Source of the DNA: Bisbaumannia sp015645095
GTDB lineage: Bacteria; Pseudomonadota; Gammaproteobacteria; Pseudomonadales; Halomonadaceae
NCBI GenBank assembly: GCA_036871055.1
Contig: CP141893.1
Location: forward strand, 2,666,001 to 2,730,000
Direction of reading: 5' to 3'
DNA: 64,000 bases
Positions 51,343-59,092 of the stretch are shown one piece after another. Numbering within the stretch: the first letter of the stretch is position 1; each line of letters opens with the position of its first letter. The notes under the pieces were generated by a model, which saw only the letters and a program-made list of their open reading frames with translations, searched no databases and was not told the origin of the DNA. A program made the translations under genes and the position numbers.

Positions 51343-52338
51343 TCAGGGAATCAGCACGGCGGCGCCCGAGAAGCACCCGGCGCGCAGGTCATCGAGGGCG
51401 CGATTGGCGTCTGCCAGGGGGTAGGCATGGGTTTCGGTCTGGATGGGGATTCGCGCCGCCAGGGGCAGGAAGGCCTCGCCATCGGCACGGGTGAGGTTGG
51501 CCACCGAGCGCACCAGGCGCTCCTCCCAGAGCAGCCGATAGGGGAAGGCGGGAATCTCCGACATATGGATGCCGCCACACACCACCACGCCACCGGGGCG
51601 CACCCGGGCCAGCGCCTCGGGGACCAGCTCGCCCACCGGGGCGAAGATAATGGCCGCATCCAGCGGCCGGGGCGGCGCCTGCCCCGAGTCCCCCGCCCAG
51701 CGGGCCCCCAGGCGTCGGGCGAAGGCCTGGGCCTCTCGATCGCCGGGGCGAGTAAAGGCGTAGCAGTGCTGGCCCTTGGCTCGGGCCAACTGGATCAGCA
51801 GGTGCGCCGCGGCGCCGAAGCCGTAGAGCCCCAGGTGGCGCAGTGACTCGCCCCCCGCCAGGCGCCAGGCGCGGTAGCCGATCAGCCCGGCACAGAGCAG
51901 CGGTGACGAGGCCCGGGCCTCGCCGGTGACGGGAAAGCCGTAGCGGGCATCCGCCACGCAATACTCCGCGTAGCCACCGTCCCGGGTGTAGCCGGTGAAC
52001 TGCGCCCGCCGGCAGAGGTTCTCCCGCCCGGCACGACACTCGGTGCACTCGCCACAGGTCCAGCCCAGCCAGGGCACCCCTACCCGGCTGCCCGGTGCCG
52101 GCGTCGTCACCCCCGGCCCCAGGGCCACCACCTCGCCGACGATCTCGTGCCCGGGAATCAGCGGCAGCCGCGCCTCATTGAGCTCGCCGTCCACCACATG
52201 CAGGTCGGTGCGGCACACCGCACAGGCCTCGACCCGGATCAACAGCTCCCCGGGGCCCGGCACGGGACGCGGGACCCGTTCCCGGCGTAGCGGCCGCCCG
52301 GTCTCGTGGAGCCGCATGGCCCACATCGTTTCGCTCAT
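51343..52338 (-). CDS. Zinc-dependent alcohol dehydrogenase
   Basis: This 331-residue medium-chain dehydrogenase has catalytic zinc ligands in ACAVCRTDLHVVDGEL and GHEIVGEV, a four-Cys structural zinc site (CGECTECRAGRENLC, about residues 91-105) and a Rossmann GLYGFGAAAHLLIQLA motif. It oxidises or reduces an alcohol/aldehyde pair with NAD(P). ATG 52338 follows a GAGGTGAGG site and is preferred over 52368. It is convergent with the radical SAM gene. Confidence 0.9.
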   Translation of the reverse strand: MSETMWAMRLHETGRPLRRERVPRPVPGPGELLIRVEACAVCRTDLHVVDGELNEARLPLIPGHEIVGEVVALGPGVTTPAPGSRVGVPWLGWTCGECTECRAGRENLCRRAQFTGYTRDGGYAEYCVADARYGFPVTGEARASSPLLCAGLIGYRAWRLAGGESLRHLGLYGFGAAAHLLIQLARAKGQHCYAFTRPGDREAQAFARRLGARWAGDSGQAPPRPLDAAIIFAPVGELVPEALARVRPGGVVVCGGIHMSEIPAFPYRLLWEERLVRSVANLTRADGEAFLPLAARIPIQTETHAYPLADANRALDDLRAGCFSGAAVLIP

Positions 52339-52411
52339 CGCCCTCACCTCGATATTGGCCACCCTCAAGGCGTAGGATAGATGGCTCCCCCGCGAAACGA
52401 GTCAGCGACCC

Positions 52412-52711
52412 ATGGCCGAGTCCCTCAGCAAGACCAAGAGCAGCTTCTATCGACGCCTCTATGTGGCCCACCTGATCGATCACGGCGTGGCCAGCGTGCC
52501 CGAGCTGATCGAAGCCACCGGCATGCCGCGGCGGACCGCCCAGGACACCATCCACTCCCTCGCCGAGCTGGATATCGCCTGCGACTTCGAGCAGGCCGAG
52601 GGGGCCCGCCACAATATCGGCCGCTACCGCATCCGCGACTGGGGCGCCATCGACCCACGCTGGGTCGAGGTCAACGCGGCACGCCTCAAGGCCGCCCTGG
52701 GCTACCCCTGA
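52412..52711 (+). CDS. Small winged-helix DNA-binding protein
   Basis: This 99-residue protein has a helix-turn-helix (VASVPELIEATGMPRRTAQDTIHSLAELDI, residues about 29-58) followed by a beta-wing (ACDFEQAEGARHNIGRYRI). It is related to small winged-helix proteins of unknown targets found in Pseudomonas and Halomonas. It diverges from the alcohol dehydrogenase gene and lies 13 bp upstream of the lipoprotein hydrolase, with which it is probably co-transcribed. Confidence 0.75.
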   Translation: MAESLSKTKSSFYRRLYVAHLIDHGVASVPELIEATGMPRRTAQDTIHSLAELDIACDFEQAEGARHNIGRYRIRDWGAIDPRWVEVNAARLKAALGYP

Positions 52712-52724
52712 CCGCGGGCCCGCC

Positions 52725-53708
52725 ATGAGGCTGCCGTGGCTCATCGGCCTGCTGGCCTTCGCCCTGGGTGGCTGCGCGTCGTCGGGCGAGGCGCCGCCGT
52801 TCGACCTGCCGCCCCCCTATGCGGGCTATGTCGAGGTCGCGGAAGACCAGCGCCTGCCCTACCGGCAGTGGCTGCCGGATCACGCCCCCCGGGCCCTGGT
52901 GCTGGCCCTGCATGGCTTCAACGACCACGCCGGCAGCTTCGCCCCCCTGGGGGAAACGCTGAGTGGGCAAGGCATCGCCCTCTATGCCCATGATCAGCGC
53001 GGCTTCGGCACCACCGAGCCCCGCGGCCACTGGCCCGGCGAGGCGGCCCTGGTGGCGGACGCCCACGCCATGCTGGCCTGGCTGGAGGCACGCTATCCCG
53101 ACACGCCCCGCTACCTGCTGGGCAAGAGCATGGGGGCCGCCGTGGCGCTGCGAGTGCTGGCGGAGCGGCCCGCGGTAGCGGGCGGGGTCCTGGTGGCCCC
53201 GGCGGTATGGGGACGCAGCACCATGCCCTGGTACCAGCGCCTGGGGCTGTGGCTCGGCATGCGCCTGGCGCCGGAGGCGCGTTTCTCGGCCCGCACCGCC
53301 CGGCGCCTGGGCATCGAGCCCACCGATGACCCGGAGATTCGCCACCAGCTGGCCCGGGACCCGCTGCTGCTGCGCAGCGCCCGCATCGAGGCCCTGGACG
53401 GGGTGGCTCGATTGATGGACACCGCCCTGGCCGCGGCGCCCGAGCAGACGGGGCCCCTGCTGCTGCTCTACGGCGAGGCGGATCAGGTGATTCCCGAGGA
53501 CGCGGTCTGCACCCTGCTGGCGACCCTGCCGCCGCCCCCGGCCTGGCGCCTGGTGCTCTACCCCGAGGGCTACCATATGCTGACCCGCTACCGGGGACGG
53601 GCCCAGACCGAGGCGGACCTGGCGGCCTGGCTGCAGGACCCGGCGGCGCCCCTGCCCTCCGGCCGGGAGGTCACGCCGGAGACCGCCGAACGACGCCTGT
53701 GCCGATAA
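52725..53708 (+). CDS. Alpha/beta-hydrolase lipoprotein (monoacylglycerol lipase-like)
   Basis: This 327-residue serine hydrolase has a lipoprotein signal (LALGGC-type lipobox ending at Cys17). The oxyanion-hole motif HGFNDHAGSF is near residue 64, the nucleophile elbow GKSMGA near 131, and the likely acid and His lie in YGEADQVIP and EGYHML. It resembles lysophospholipase or monoacylglycerol lipase enzymes and is probably anchored to the outer or inner membrane facing the periplasm. Confidence 0.87.
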   Translation: MRLPWLIGLLAFALGGCASSGEAPPFDLPPPYAGYVEVAEDQRLPYRQWLPDHAPRALVLALHGFNDHAGSFAPLGETLSGQGIALYAHDQRGFGTTEPRGHWPGEAALVADAHAMLAWLEARYPDTPRYLLGKSMGAAVALRVLAERPAVAGGVLVAPAVWGRSTMPWYQRLGLWLGMRLAPEARFSARTARRLGIEPTDDPEIRHQLARDPLLLRSARIEALDGVARLMDTALAAAPEQTGPLLLLYGEADQVIPEDAVCTLLATLPPPPAWRLVLYPEGYHMLTRYRGRAQTEADLAAWLQDPAAPLPSGREVTPETAERRLCR

Positions 53709-53735
53709 AAAAAAACGGCGACCCGAGGTCGCCGT
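53707..53735 (-). terminator. Shared terminator between convergent genes
   Basis: Hairpin ACGGCGACC/GGTCGCCGT is followed on the minus strand by nine T residues. It serves the minus-strand acyl-CoA dehydrogenase; on the plus strand it follows the hydrolase stop almost directly. Confidence 0.85.
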
Positions 53736-53799
53736 AAGGAAGCGGTCAGCGCGACTGACCAGAGAGATCGATCACAGCAAGTCTGGCATCACCTCGAAC

Positions 53800-55611
53800 T
53801 CAGAGCTCGAAGCCGCGGCCGAAGTCCTCGGCGGAGAGCGCCATCAGCGACTCGGCGCCGGCCTCGATGGCCTGCTTATGGGTGCGGGTGCGCGGCAGCA
53901 GGCGGTCGAAGTAGAAGCGCGCGGTATTCAGCTTGCTGCGGTAGAAGGCGGCATCGTCGCTGCCCTCGGCCAGGGTCGCCTGGGCCTGCCTGGCGGCGCG
54001 GGCGAAGAGGTAGGCCAGGGTCACGTAGCCGGAGTACATCAGGTAGTCGACGCTGGCCGCGCCCACTTCCTCGCGATCGGCCATGGCCTTCATGCCGATG
54101 CCCATGGTCAGCTCGCCCCACTCGGCGTTGAGCTTGGCCAGGGGCCGCACGAATTCGGCGAGGGCGGTGTTGCCCTCCTCCGCCTGACAGAACTTGTGGA
54201 TCTCCTTGGTGAAGACCTTGAGGCTCTCGCCCTGGCTCATCAGTACCTTGCGGCCCAGCAGGTCGAGGGCCTGGATGCCGGTGGTGCCCTCGTAGAGACG
54301 GGTGATGCGGGCGTCCCGCACCAGCTGCTCCATGCCCCACTCCTGGATAAAGCCGTGACCGCCGAAGACCTGCACGCCCTCGTTGGTGGCCTCGAAGCCC
54401 ACCTCGGTAAGGAAGGCCTTGACGATGGGGGTCAGCAGACCCAGCAGGGTCTCGGCGTGCGCCTTCTCGGCGGCATCGCTGCCGTGCTCGACGATATCGA
54501 TCATCTGGGCGGTATAGAGCACCAGCATCCGGCCGCCCTCGGCGAAGGCCTTCTGGGTCAGCAGCATGCGCCGCACGTCCGGGTGCACGATGATCGGGTC
54601 GGCGGCCTTCTCCGGCGCCTGGGGCCCGGAGAGGGCACGCATCTGCAGGCGGTCGCGGGCATAGGCCAGGGCGTTCTGGAAGCTCGCCTCGGTGAGGCCC
54701 AGGCCCTGGATACCGACGCCGATGCGGGCCGCGTTCATCATGGTGAACATGCAGGCCAGGCCCTTGTTGGGGGCGCCCACCAGGAAGCCCTTGGCCCCAT
54801 CGAAGTTCATCACGCAGGTGGCGTTGCCGTGGATGCCCATCTTGTGCTCCAGCGAGCCGCAGACCACCCCATTGCGCTCGCCCGGATTGCCATCGGTATC
54901 GGGCAGGAACTTGGGCACCACAAAGAGCGAGATCCCCTTGGAGCCCTCCGGAGCGTCGGGCAGCTTGGCCAGCACCAGGTGAACGATGTTCTCGGCCAGG
55001 TCGTGCTCGCCGGCGGAGATAAAGATCTTGGTGCCGGTGATCGCGTAGGCGCCGTCATCGGTGGGCAGGGCGCGGGTCTTGATCAGTCCCAGGTCGGTGC
55101 CACAGTGGGGCTCGGTGAGGCACATGGTGCCGGTCCAGGTGCCCTCCACCAGCTTGGTCAGGTAGGTGGCCCGCTGCTCATCGGTACCGTGGTGACGCAG
55201 GGCGTCGGCGGCGCCGTGGGAAAGCCCCGGGTACATGCCCCAGGCCAGGTTGGTGGCGCAGATCATCTCCGAGAGGACCATGGCCAGGGAGTGCGGCAGG
55301 CCCTGGCCCCCGTGCTCGGGATCGGCGGCGAGGCTCGGCCAGCCCCCCTCCACGTACTGGGCATAGGCTTCCTTGAAGCCCTTGGGCGCCTTGACCTCAC
55401 CGCCCTCCAGCCGACAGCCCTCCTGGTCGCCGCTCTGGTTCAGCGGCAGCAGCACCTCGCGGGCGAAACGGGCCCCTTCCTCGAGGATGGCCGCCACCAC
55501 GTCCGGGGAGGCCTCTTCGCCAGCCGGCAGGCGGGCGTAGTGGGCCGGATAGTCGAGCATCTCGTCCATCACGAAACGCAGGTCACGCAGGGGGGCCTGA
55601 TAGTCGGGCAT
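53800..55611 (-). CDS. Acyl-CoA dehydrogenase, long form with extra C-terminal domain
   Basis: This 603-residue flavoenzyme makes 2-enoyl-CoA from an acyl-CoA. N-terminal, middle (MCLTEPHCGTDLGLIKTRA; ITGTKIFISAGEHDLAENI) and C-terminal helical domains are present, with the active-site loop ITRLYEGTTGIQALDLLGRKV. The length and extra C-terminal domain fit the DmdC/FadE-like subgroup, which includes methylmercaptopropionyl-CoA dehydrogenases. The real substrate is unknown. A perfect TTTCAAACA dyad, matching the PsrA operator, lies 55 bp upstream of the ATG at 55611, suggesting fatty-acid induction. Confidence 0.92.
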   Translation of the reverse strand: MPDYQAPLRDLRFVMDEMLDYPAHYARLPAGEEASPDVVAAILEEGARFAREVLLPLNQSGDQEGCRLEGGEVKAPKGFKEAYAQYVEGGWPSLAADPEHGGQGLPHSLAMVLSEMICATNLAWGMYPGLSHGAADALRHHGTDEQRATYLTKLVEGTWTGTMCLTEPHCGTDLGLIKTRALPTDDGAYAITGTKIFISAGEHDLAENIVHLVLAKLPDAPEGSKGISLFVVPKFLPDTDGNPGERNGVVCGSLEHKMGIHGNATCVMNFDGAKGFLVGAPNKGLACMFTMMNAARIGVGIQGLGLTEASFQNALAYARDRLQMRALSGPQAPEKAADPIIVHPDVRRMLLTQKAFAEGGRMLVLYTAQMIDIVEHGSDAAEKAHAETLLGLLTPIVKAFLTEVGFEATNEGVQVFGGHGFIQEWGMEQLVRDARITRLYEGTTGIQALDLLGRKVLMSQGESLKVFTKEIHKFCQAEEGNTALAEFVRPLAKLNAEWGELTMGIGMKAMADREEVGAASVDYLMYSGYVTLAYLFARAARQAQATLAEGSDDAAFYRSKLNTARFYFDRLLPRTRTHKQAIEAGAESLMALSAEDFGRGFEL

Positions 55612-55665
55612 GTCGGTCTCTCCAGAAGAGGGCGCCGGAAATCGGAAGCAACAAGGCAGCGCCAC

Positions 55666-55724
55666 TTTCAAACACATGTTTGAAAACTAGCCGCTAGCCC
55701 AGCGGACGTCAAGCGTTCGTTTGA
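55666..55724 (-). promoter_or_regulatory. PsrA-like operators of the acyl-CoA dehydrogenase gene
   Basis: The dyad TTTCAAACA-CA-TGTTTGAAA (55666-55685) fits the published PsrA consensus of (G/C)AAAC-N2-4-GTTT(G/C). A weaker second dyad TCAAGCG-TT-CGTTTGA is at 55709-55724. Both sit where the promoter should be. Confidence 0.72.
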
Positions 55725-55747
55725 ATTCTCCCCGGGGAACCGCCCCC

Positions 55748-55759
55748 GACCTTGGTCGA
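55748..55759. promoter_or_regulatory. GACCWTGGTCGA motif, site 1
   Basis: The near-palindrome GACCTTGGTCGA recurs at 59055-59066 and, as GACCATGGTCGA, at 60821-60832, always in a promoter-side intergenic region of this acyl-CoA block. It may be the operator of a shared activator. Confidence 0.45.
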
Positions 55760-55777
55760 TAGTCACCCGGGGCCCGA

Positions 55778-55821
55778 CACGACACCGCCCACCCCGAGGC
55801 CTCGGGGTGGGCGGTGTCGTG
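55778..55821. terminator. Perfect 44-bp palindrome
   Basis: Arms of 22 bp, including CACCGCCCACCCC and its inverse, meet with no spacer at GAGG|CCTC. It lies 33 bp after the ohr stop (minus strand) and about 160 bp upstream of the dehydrogenase ATG. No U-tract is present, so it may act as a strong hairpin barrier between units. Confidence 0.65.
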
Positions 55822-55853
55822 CTGGGGCTATCTCCCCCAGTTTTAGCCGCTGC

Positions 55854-56282
55854 CTAGTCGACCAGGGTCAGGGTCACATCAATATTGCCCCGGGTGGCAT
55901 TGGAGTAGGGGCAGACCTGGTGAGCGGCATCGATCACCTGCCGGGCCTGTTGCTTGTCCATGCCCGGCAGGGAGATCTTGAGCTCCACCTCGATACCGAA
56001 GCCGCCGGGAATCTCGCCGATGCCCACCACCCCCTCGATGCTGGCGTCATCCGGCATCGGCAACTTGTCGCGGCCGGCGACGAACTTCATGGCCCCCAGG
56101 AAGCAGGCGGAGTAGCCGGCGGCGAAGAGCTGCTCGGGGTTAGTGGCCTCGCCCCCGCCGCCGCCCATCTCCTTGGGCACCGCCAGGGCGACATCAAGGA
56201 CCCCGTCGGAGGAGACGGCGCGGCCGTCACGACCGCCGGTGGCCTTGGCATGGGCACGATAGGCAACTTTCTCGATAGACAT
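55854..56282 (-). CDS. ohr: Organic hydroperoxide resistance protein Ohr
   Basis: This 142-residue OsmC-superfamily thiol peroxidase has the two redox cysteines in AAGYSACFLGAMK (about residue 60) and QVCPYSNATRGN (about 124), with DVALAVPKEMGG before them. It reduces organic and lipid hydroperoxides. ATG 56282 has a GGAGGC site and removes a spurious upstream extension. No OhrR regulator is adjacent. Its position among fatty-acid genes fits a role against lipid peroxides. Confidence 0.93.
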   Translation of the reverse strand: MSIEKVAYRAHAKATGGRDGRAVSSDGVLDVALAVPKEMGGGGGEATNPEQLFAAGYSACFLGAMKFVAGRDKLPMPDDASIEGVVGIGEIPGGFGIEVELKISLPGMDKQQARQVIDAAHQVCPYSNATRGNIDVTLTLVD

Positions 56283-56457
56283 TCGACGCCTCCTTGATCG
56301 CTTGAGTCGCGCTTCAACAGGCCGGCCCATCGTGGGCCGGGGTCTATTAAACCAAGCAGCTGGGGCCGATTCGCGCAACTCCAACCGTCAAGCCGTCGCA
56401 GGCCCCCTTCCCCGTAGAGGCCCGGGGCTATCCTGGGGGCAGGTCACCCCCTCGGGC

Positions 56458-57231
56458 TTATTGCATCCGGATCCCGCCATCCAGGCGGATCACCTCGCCG
56501 TTGAGCATGGTATTGGTAATGATCTGCTCCGCCAGGCGGGCGAACTCATCGGGCTTGCCGAGACGCTTGGGGAAAGGCACGGCGGCGGAGAGGGCCGCCA
56601 CCGCGTCTTCGGGGATGTCGCTCATCATCGGCGTCTCGAAGACCCCGGGGGCGATGGCCATTACCCGGATACCGTGCCGGGAGAGCTCCCGGGCCGCCGG
56701 CAGGCTCATCCCCACCACCCCGGCCTTGGAGGCGCTGTAGGCGCACTGCCCCACCTGGCCATCGAAGGCGGCGATGGAGGCGGTATTGATGATCACGCCC
56801 CGCTCGCCATCCTCGCCCGGCGCATTGCGGGTCATGGCGGCGGCGGCCAGGCGCATCACGTTGAAGCTGCCCACCAGGTTGATCTGGATGGTGCGGGCAT
56901 AGGCCTCGAGATCCGCGGGGTTGCCCTCCCGGTCCACCAGCTTGGCCACGCTGACCACCCCGGCGCAGTGGATCACCCCCGCCAGGCCGCGCCCCTCGCT
57001 GAGCTCGATGGCGGCGTCGATGGCCGCCTGCATGTCCGCTGCCGAGGTCACGTCGCCGCACAGGGCCCGGGCGACCCCGCCCAGGGCCTGGGCCTGGGCC
57101 TGGGCCTCGACCTTGTCGCTCAGGTCACTGAGCAGTACCCGGCCGCCGGCGGCCACCAGGCGCTCGGCGGTGGCCGCCCCCAGCCCGGAGGCGGCACCGG
57201 TAATCAGGAAAGTCTGGTCTTGAATCTGCAT
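56458..57231 (-). CDS. Short-chain dehydrogenase, 3-hydroxyacyl-CoA dehydrogenase type-2-like
   Basis: This 257-residue SDR has cofactor motif ITGAASGLGAATAERL, CAGV, catalytic Ser in INTASIAAFDG and YSASKAG near residues 158-164, and the C-terminal EVIRLDGGIRMQ of the HSD10 group. It probably oxidises a 3-hydroxyacyl-CoA (or 2-methyl-3-hydroxyacyl-CoA) with NAD. The ATG at 57231 follows TGGAGAA; a GTG at 57243 is a weaker alternative. It lies just downstream of the acyl-CoA ligase gene and is probably co-transcribed with it. Confidence 0.88.
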   Translation of the reverse strand: MQIQDQTFLITGAASGLGAATAERLVAAGGRVLLSDLSDKVEAQAQAQALGGVARALCGDVTSAADMQAAIDAAIELSEGRGLAGVIHCAGVVSVAKLVDREGNPADLEAYARTIQINLVGSFNVMRLAAAAMTRNAPGEDGERGVIINTASIAAFDGQVGQCAYSASKAGVVGMSLPAARELSRHGIRVMAIAPGVFETPMMSDIPEDAVAALSAAVPFPKRLGKPDEFARLAEQIITNTMLNGEVIRLDGGIRMQ

Positions 57232-57246
57232 GGGGTTCTCCACGAA

Positions 57247-58908
57247 TTAAGAGGGGGTCGCCGCCGTCTCGTCGGCGGCCTGGGCGCGCAGCTTGAAGCG
57301 CTGAATCTTGCCGCTGGGGGTCTTGGGCAGGGTCTCGACGAATTCGATCTCCCGCGGGAAGGCGTGAGTGGAGAGCCGCTCGCGCACCCGCTGACGAATC
57401 TCGTCGGCCAGGGCCTCGCTGGGCTCATGGCCCTCCCGCAGCACCACGAAGGACTTGATGATCTCGCCGCGGATCTCGTCGGGCTTGCCCACCGCCGCGG
57501 ACTCCGCCACCGCCGGATGCGTCAGCACCGAGTTCTCCACATCGGCGGGGCCGACCCGGTAGCCGGCGGTGGTGATGATGTCGTCGTCACGGCCGGCGAA
57601 CTGGAAGCTGCCATCGGCATTGCGAATCACCACGTCCCCGGTCAAATAGTAGCCCTCGGCGAAGGGGTGCTTCTCCTGCCAGGTGTAACCGGGGAAGAAA
57701 AAGGCCGGCGAGCGGGCGATGTCCACCGCCAGCACCCCGGGCTCCCCATCGGGTAGCTCCCGGTACTCGGCATCGAGGATCGCCAGCTGATAACCGGGCA
57801 TCGGCACCCCCATGCCACCGACATGCTTGGGATGGGCCAGGGCATGGTGGTTGCAGCAGGTCATGCCGGTCTCGGTCTGGCCGTAGTGATCCATCACCGG
57901 GCAACCCAGGGCCCGCTCCACCCAGCCGACCACTTCGGTGTTGAGGGGCTCACCGGCGGAACTGGCGACCCGCAGCGACAGCTGCTCGGCGGCCTCGTCG
58001 AAGATCCCCGAGGCCTTCATCAGCCGGTAGGCGGTGGGGGCAGCGGCGAAGTTGGTGATGCGGTGGCGCCGCATGAAGTCGAGGGCCCCTTCGGCGCTGA
58101 AGCCCGCCTCGCACAGGTGCGTCGTCACCCCCAGCAGCAGGGGCCCGGCGATGGCGTAATAGAGGCCATAGGCCCAGCCGGGGTCGGCCATGTTCCAGAA
58201 GCGATCCTCGGGCCTCAGGTCGATGGCCAGCTCCATATAGAGGGCGAAGGCGGGCAGCGCCGAGAGCGGCACCGCCACCCCCTTGGGCTTGCCCACGGTG
58301 CCGGAGGTGAACATCTGCAGGAAGGGGGCCTCGGGGGCCAGGCGCGGTGGTGCCTCGGTGAGCGGCGCCTGGGCCAGGGCCTCGGCCCAGGCCAGGTCAC
58401 CCTCACCGGCACCATCCACATTGAGGATCGGCGGGCAGGCCGCGAGGCCCGCGAACTTGGTCCGGTTCGCGGCATCGGTGATCACCAGGCGGGTCTCGGC
58501 CCGGCCCAGGCGATACTCCAGGGCGTCGGGGCCGAAGGCGGTGAACAGCGGCTGATAGACCGCGCCGATCCGCCAGGTCGCCAGCACCGTGACCAGCAGC
58601 GCCGGGGTACGCGGCAACATGCAGGCGATGCGATCCCCCTCCCCCAGGCCGCGGGCCTTGAACCAGCCGGCCAGCCTGGCGCTCTGGGCATCCAGCTCGG
58701 CATAGGTGAGGCGGCTGACGCTGCCGTCCAGCCCCTCCTGGACCAGGGCTTCCACCTCGCCGCGTCCCTCGCGCAGGTGGCGGCCACAGCAGGCCTCGAA
58801 GGCGTTGAAGCGGCCATCCCGGTGATCGTCGAGGCGCGCGATCAACGCCTCCAGGGAGAAGCCTTCCAGGTAGCTGGCGTAGTCGGTCTGGGTCGCGGTG
58901 ATGCTCAT
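57247..58908 (-). CDS. AMP-forming acyl-CoA synthetase
   Basis: This 553-residue ANL-superfamily ligase has LQMFTSGTVGKPKGV (A3 motif), MDHYGQTETGM (A5), YYLTGDV, GRDDDIITTAGYRVGP and the C-terminal catalytic lysine in TPSGKIQRFKLR. It resembles acetyl-CoA/medium-chain ACSM enzymes. It activates an organic acid as the entry step for the dehydrogenase, SDR and thiolase nearby. The start at 58908 is preferred over 58986, which would run into operator sequences. LiuR-like and TetR-like operators lie 60-90 bp upstream. Confidence 0.9.
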   Translation of the reverse strand: MSITATQTDYASYLEGFSLEALIARLDDHRDGRFNAFEACCGRHLREGRGEVEALVQEGLDGSVSRLTYAELDAQSARLAGWFKARGLGEGDRIACMLPRTPALLVTVLATWRIGAVYQPLFTAFGPDALEYRLGRAETRLVITDAANRTKFAGLAACPPILNVDGAGEGDLAWAEALAQAPLTEAPPRLAPEAPFLQMFTSGTVGKPKGVAVPLSALPAFALYMELAIDLRPEDRFWNMADPGWAYGLYYAIAGPLLLGVTTHLCEAGFSAEGALDFMRRHRITNFAAAPTAYRLMKASGIFDEAAEQLSLRVASSAGEPLNTEVVGWVERALGCPVMDHYGQTETGMTCCNHHALAHPKHVGGMGVPMPGYQLAILDAEYRELPDGEPGVLAVDIARSPAFFFPGYTWQEKHPFAEGYYLTGDVVIRNADGSFQFAGRDDDIITTAGYRVGPADVENSVLTHPAVAESAAVGKPDEIRGEIIKSFVVLREGHEPSEALADEIRQRVRERLSTHAFPREIEFVETLPKTPSGKIQRFKLRAQAADETAATPS

Positions 58909-58966
58909 GACGTGCCCTCTTGTGATTGTTGTCGAAGCGACGGCGTCGCCGGCCTTCGATCTATCC

Positions 58967-59000
58967 TTGACGTAAACGTTAACCAAGCAAGCGCTCGGTT
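58967..59000 (-). promoter_or_regulatory. LiuR-like and TetR-like operators of the acyl-CoA synthetase gene
   Basis: TTGACGTAAACGTTAA (58967-58982) matches the MerR-family LiuR dyad TTTACGT-nn-ACGTAAA closely. It runs directly into ACCAAGC-AAGC-GCTCGGT (58982-58999), which recurs upstream of the permease and of the TetR gene. The two overlapping sites suggest joint control by an activator and a repressor. Confidence 0.65.
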
Positions 59001-59054
59001 CAAGCTAGTGGCTCACCCGGCGAGAGGCAAGCCCTGTGGCACCGGGACGACTAC

Positions 59055-59066
59055 GACCTTGGTCGA
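59055..59066. promoter_or_regulatory. GACCWTGGTCGA motif, site 2
   Basis: GACCTTGGTCGA follows CCGGGACGACTAC, a longer context partly shared with site 3 (CCGGGACTA before GACCATGGTCGAG). It lies upstream of the acyl-CoA synthetase gene. Confidence 0.45.
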
Positions 59067-59092
59067 GCCGCCCCGAGCCCCGGCGATACCCC

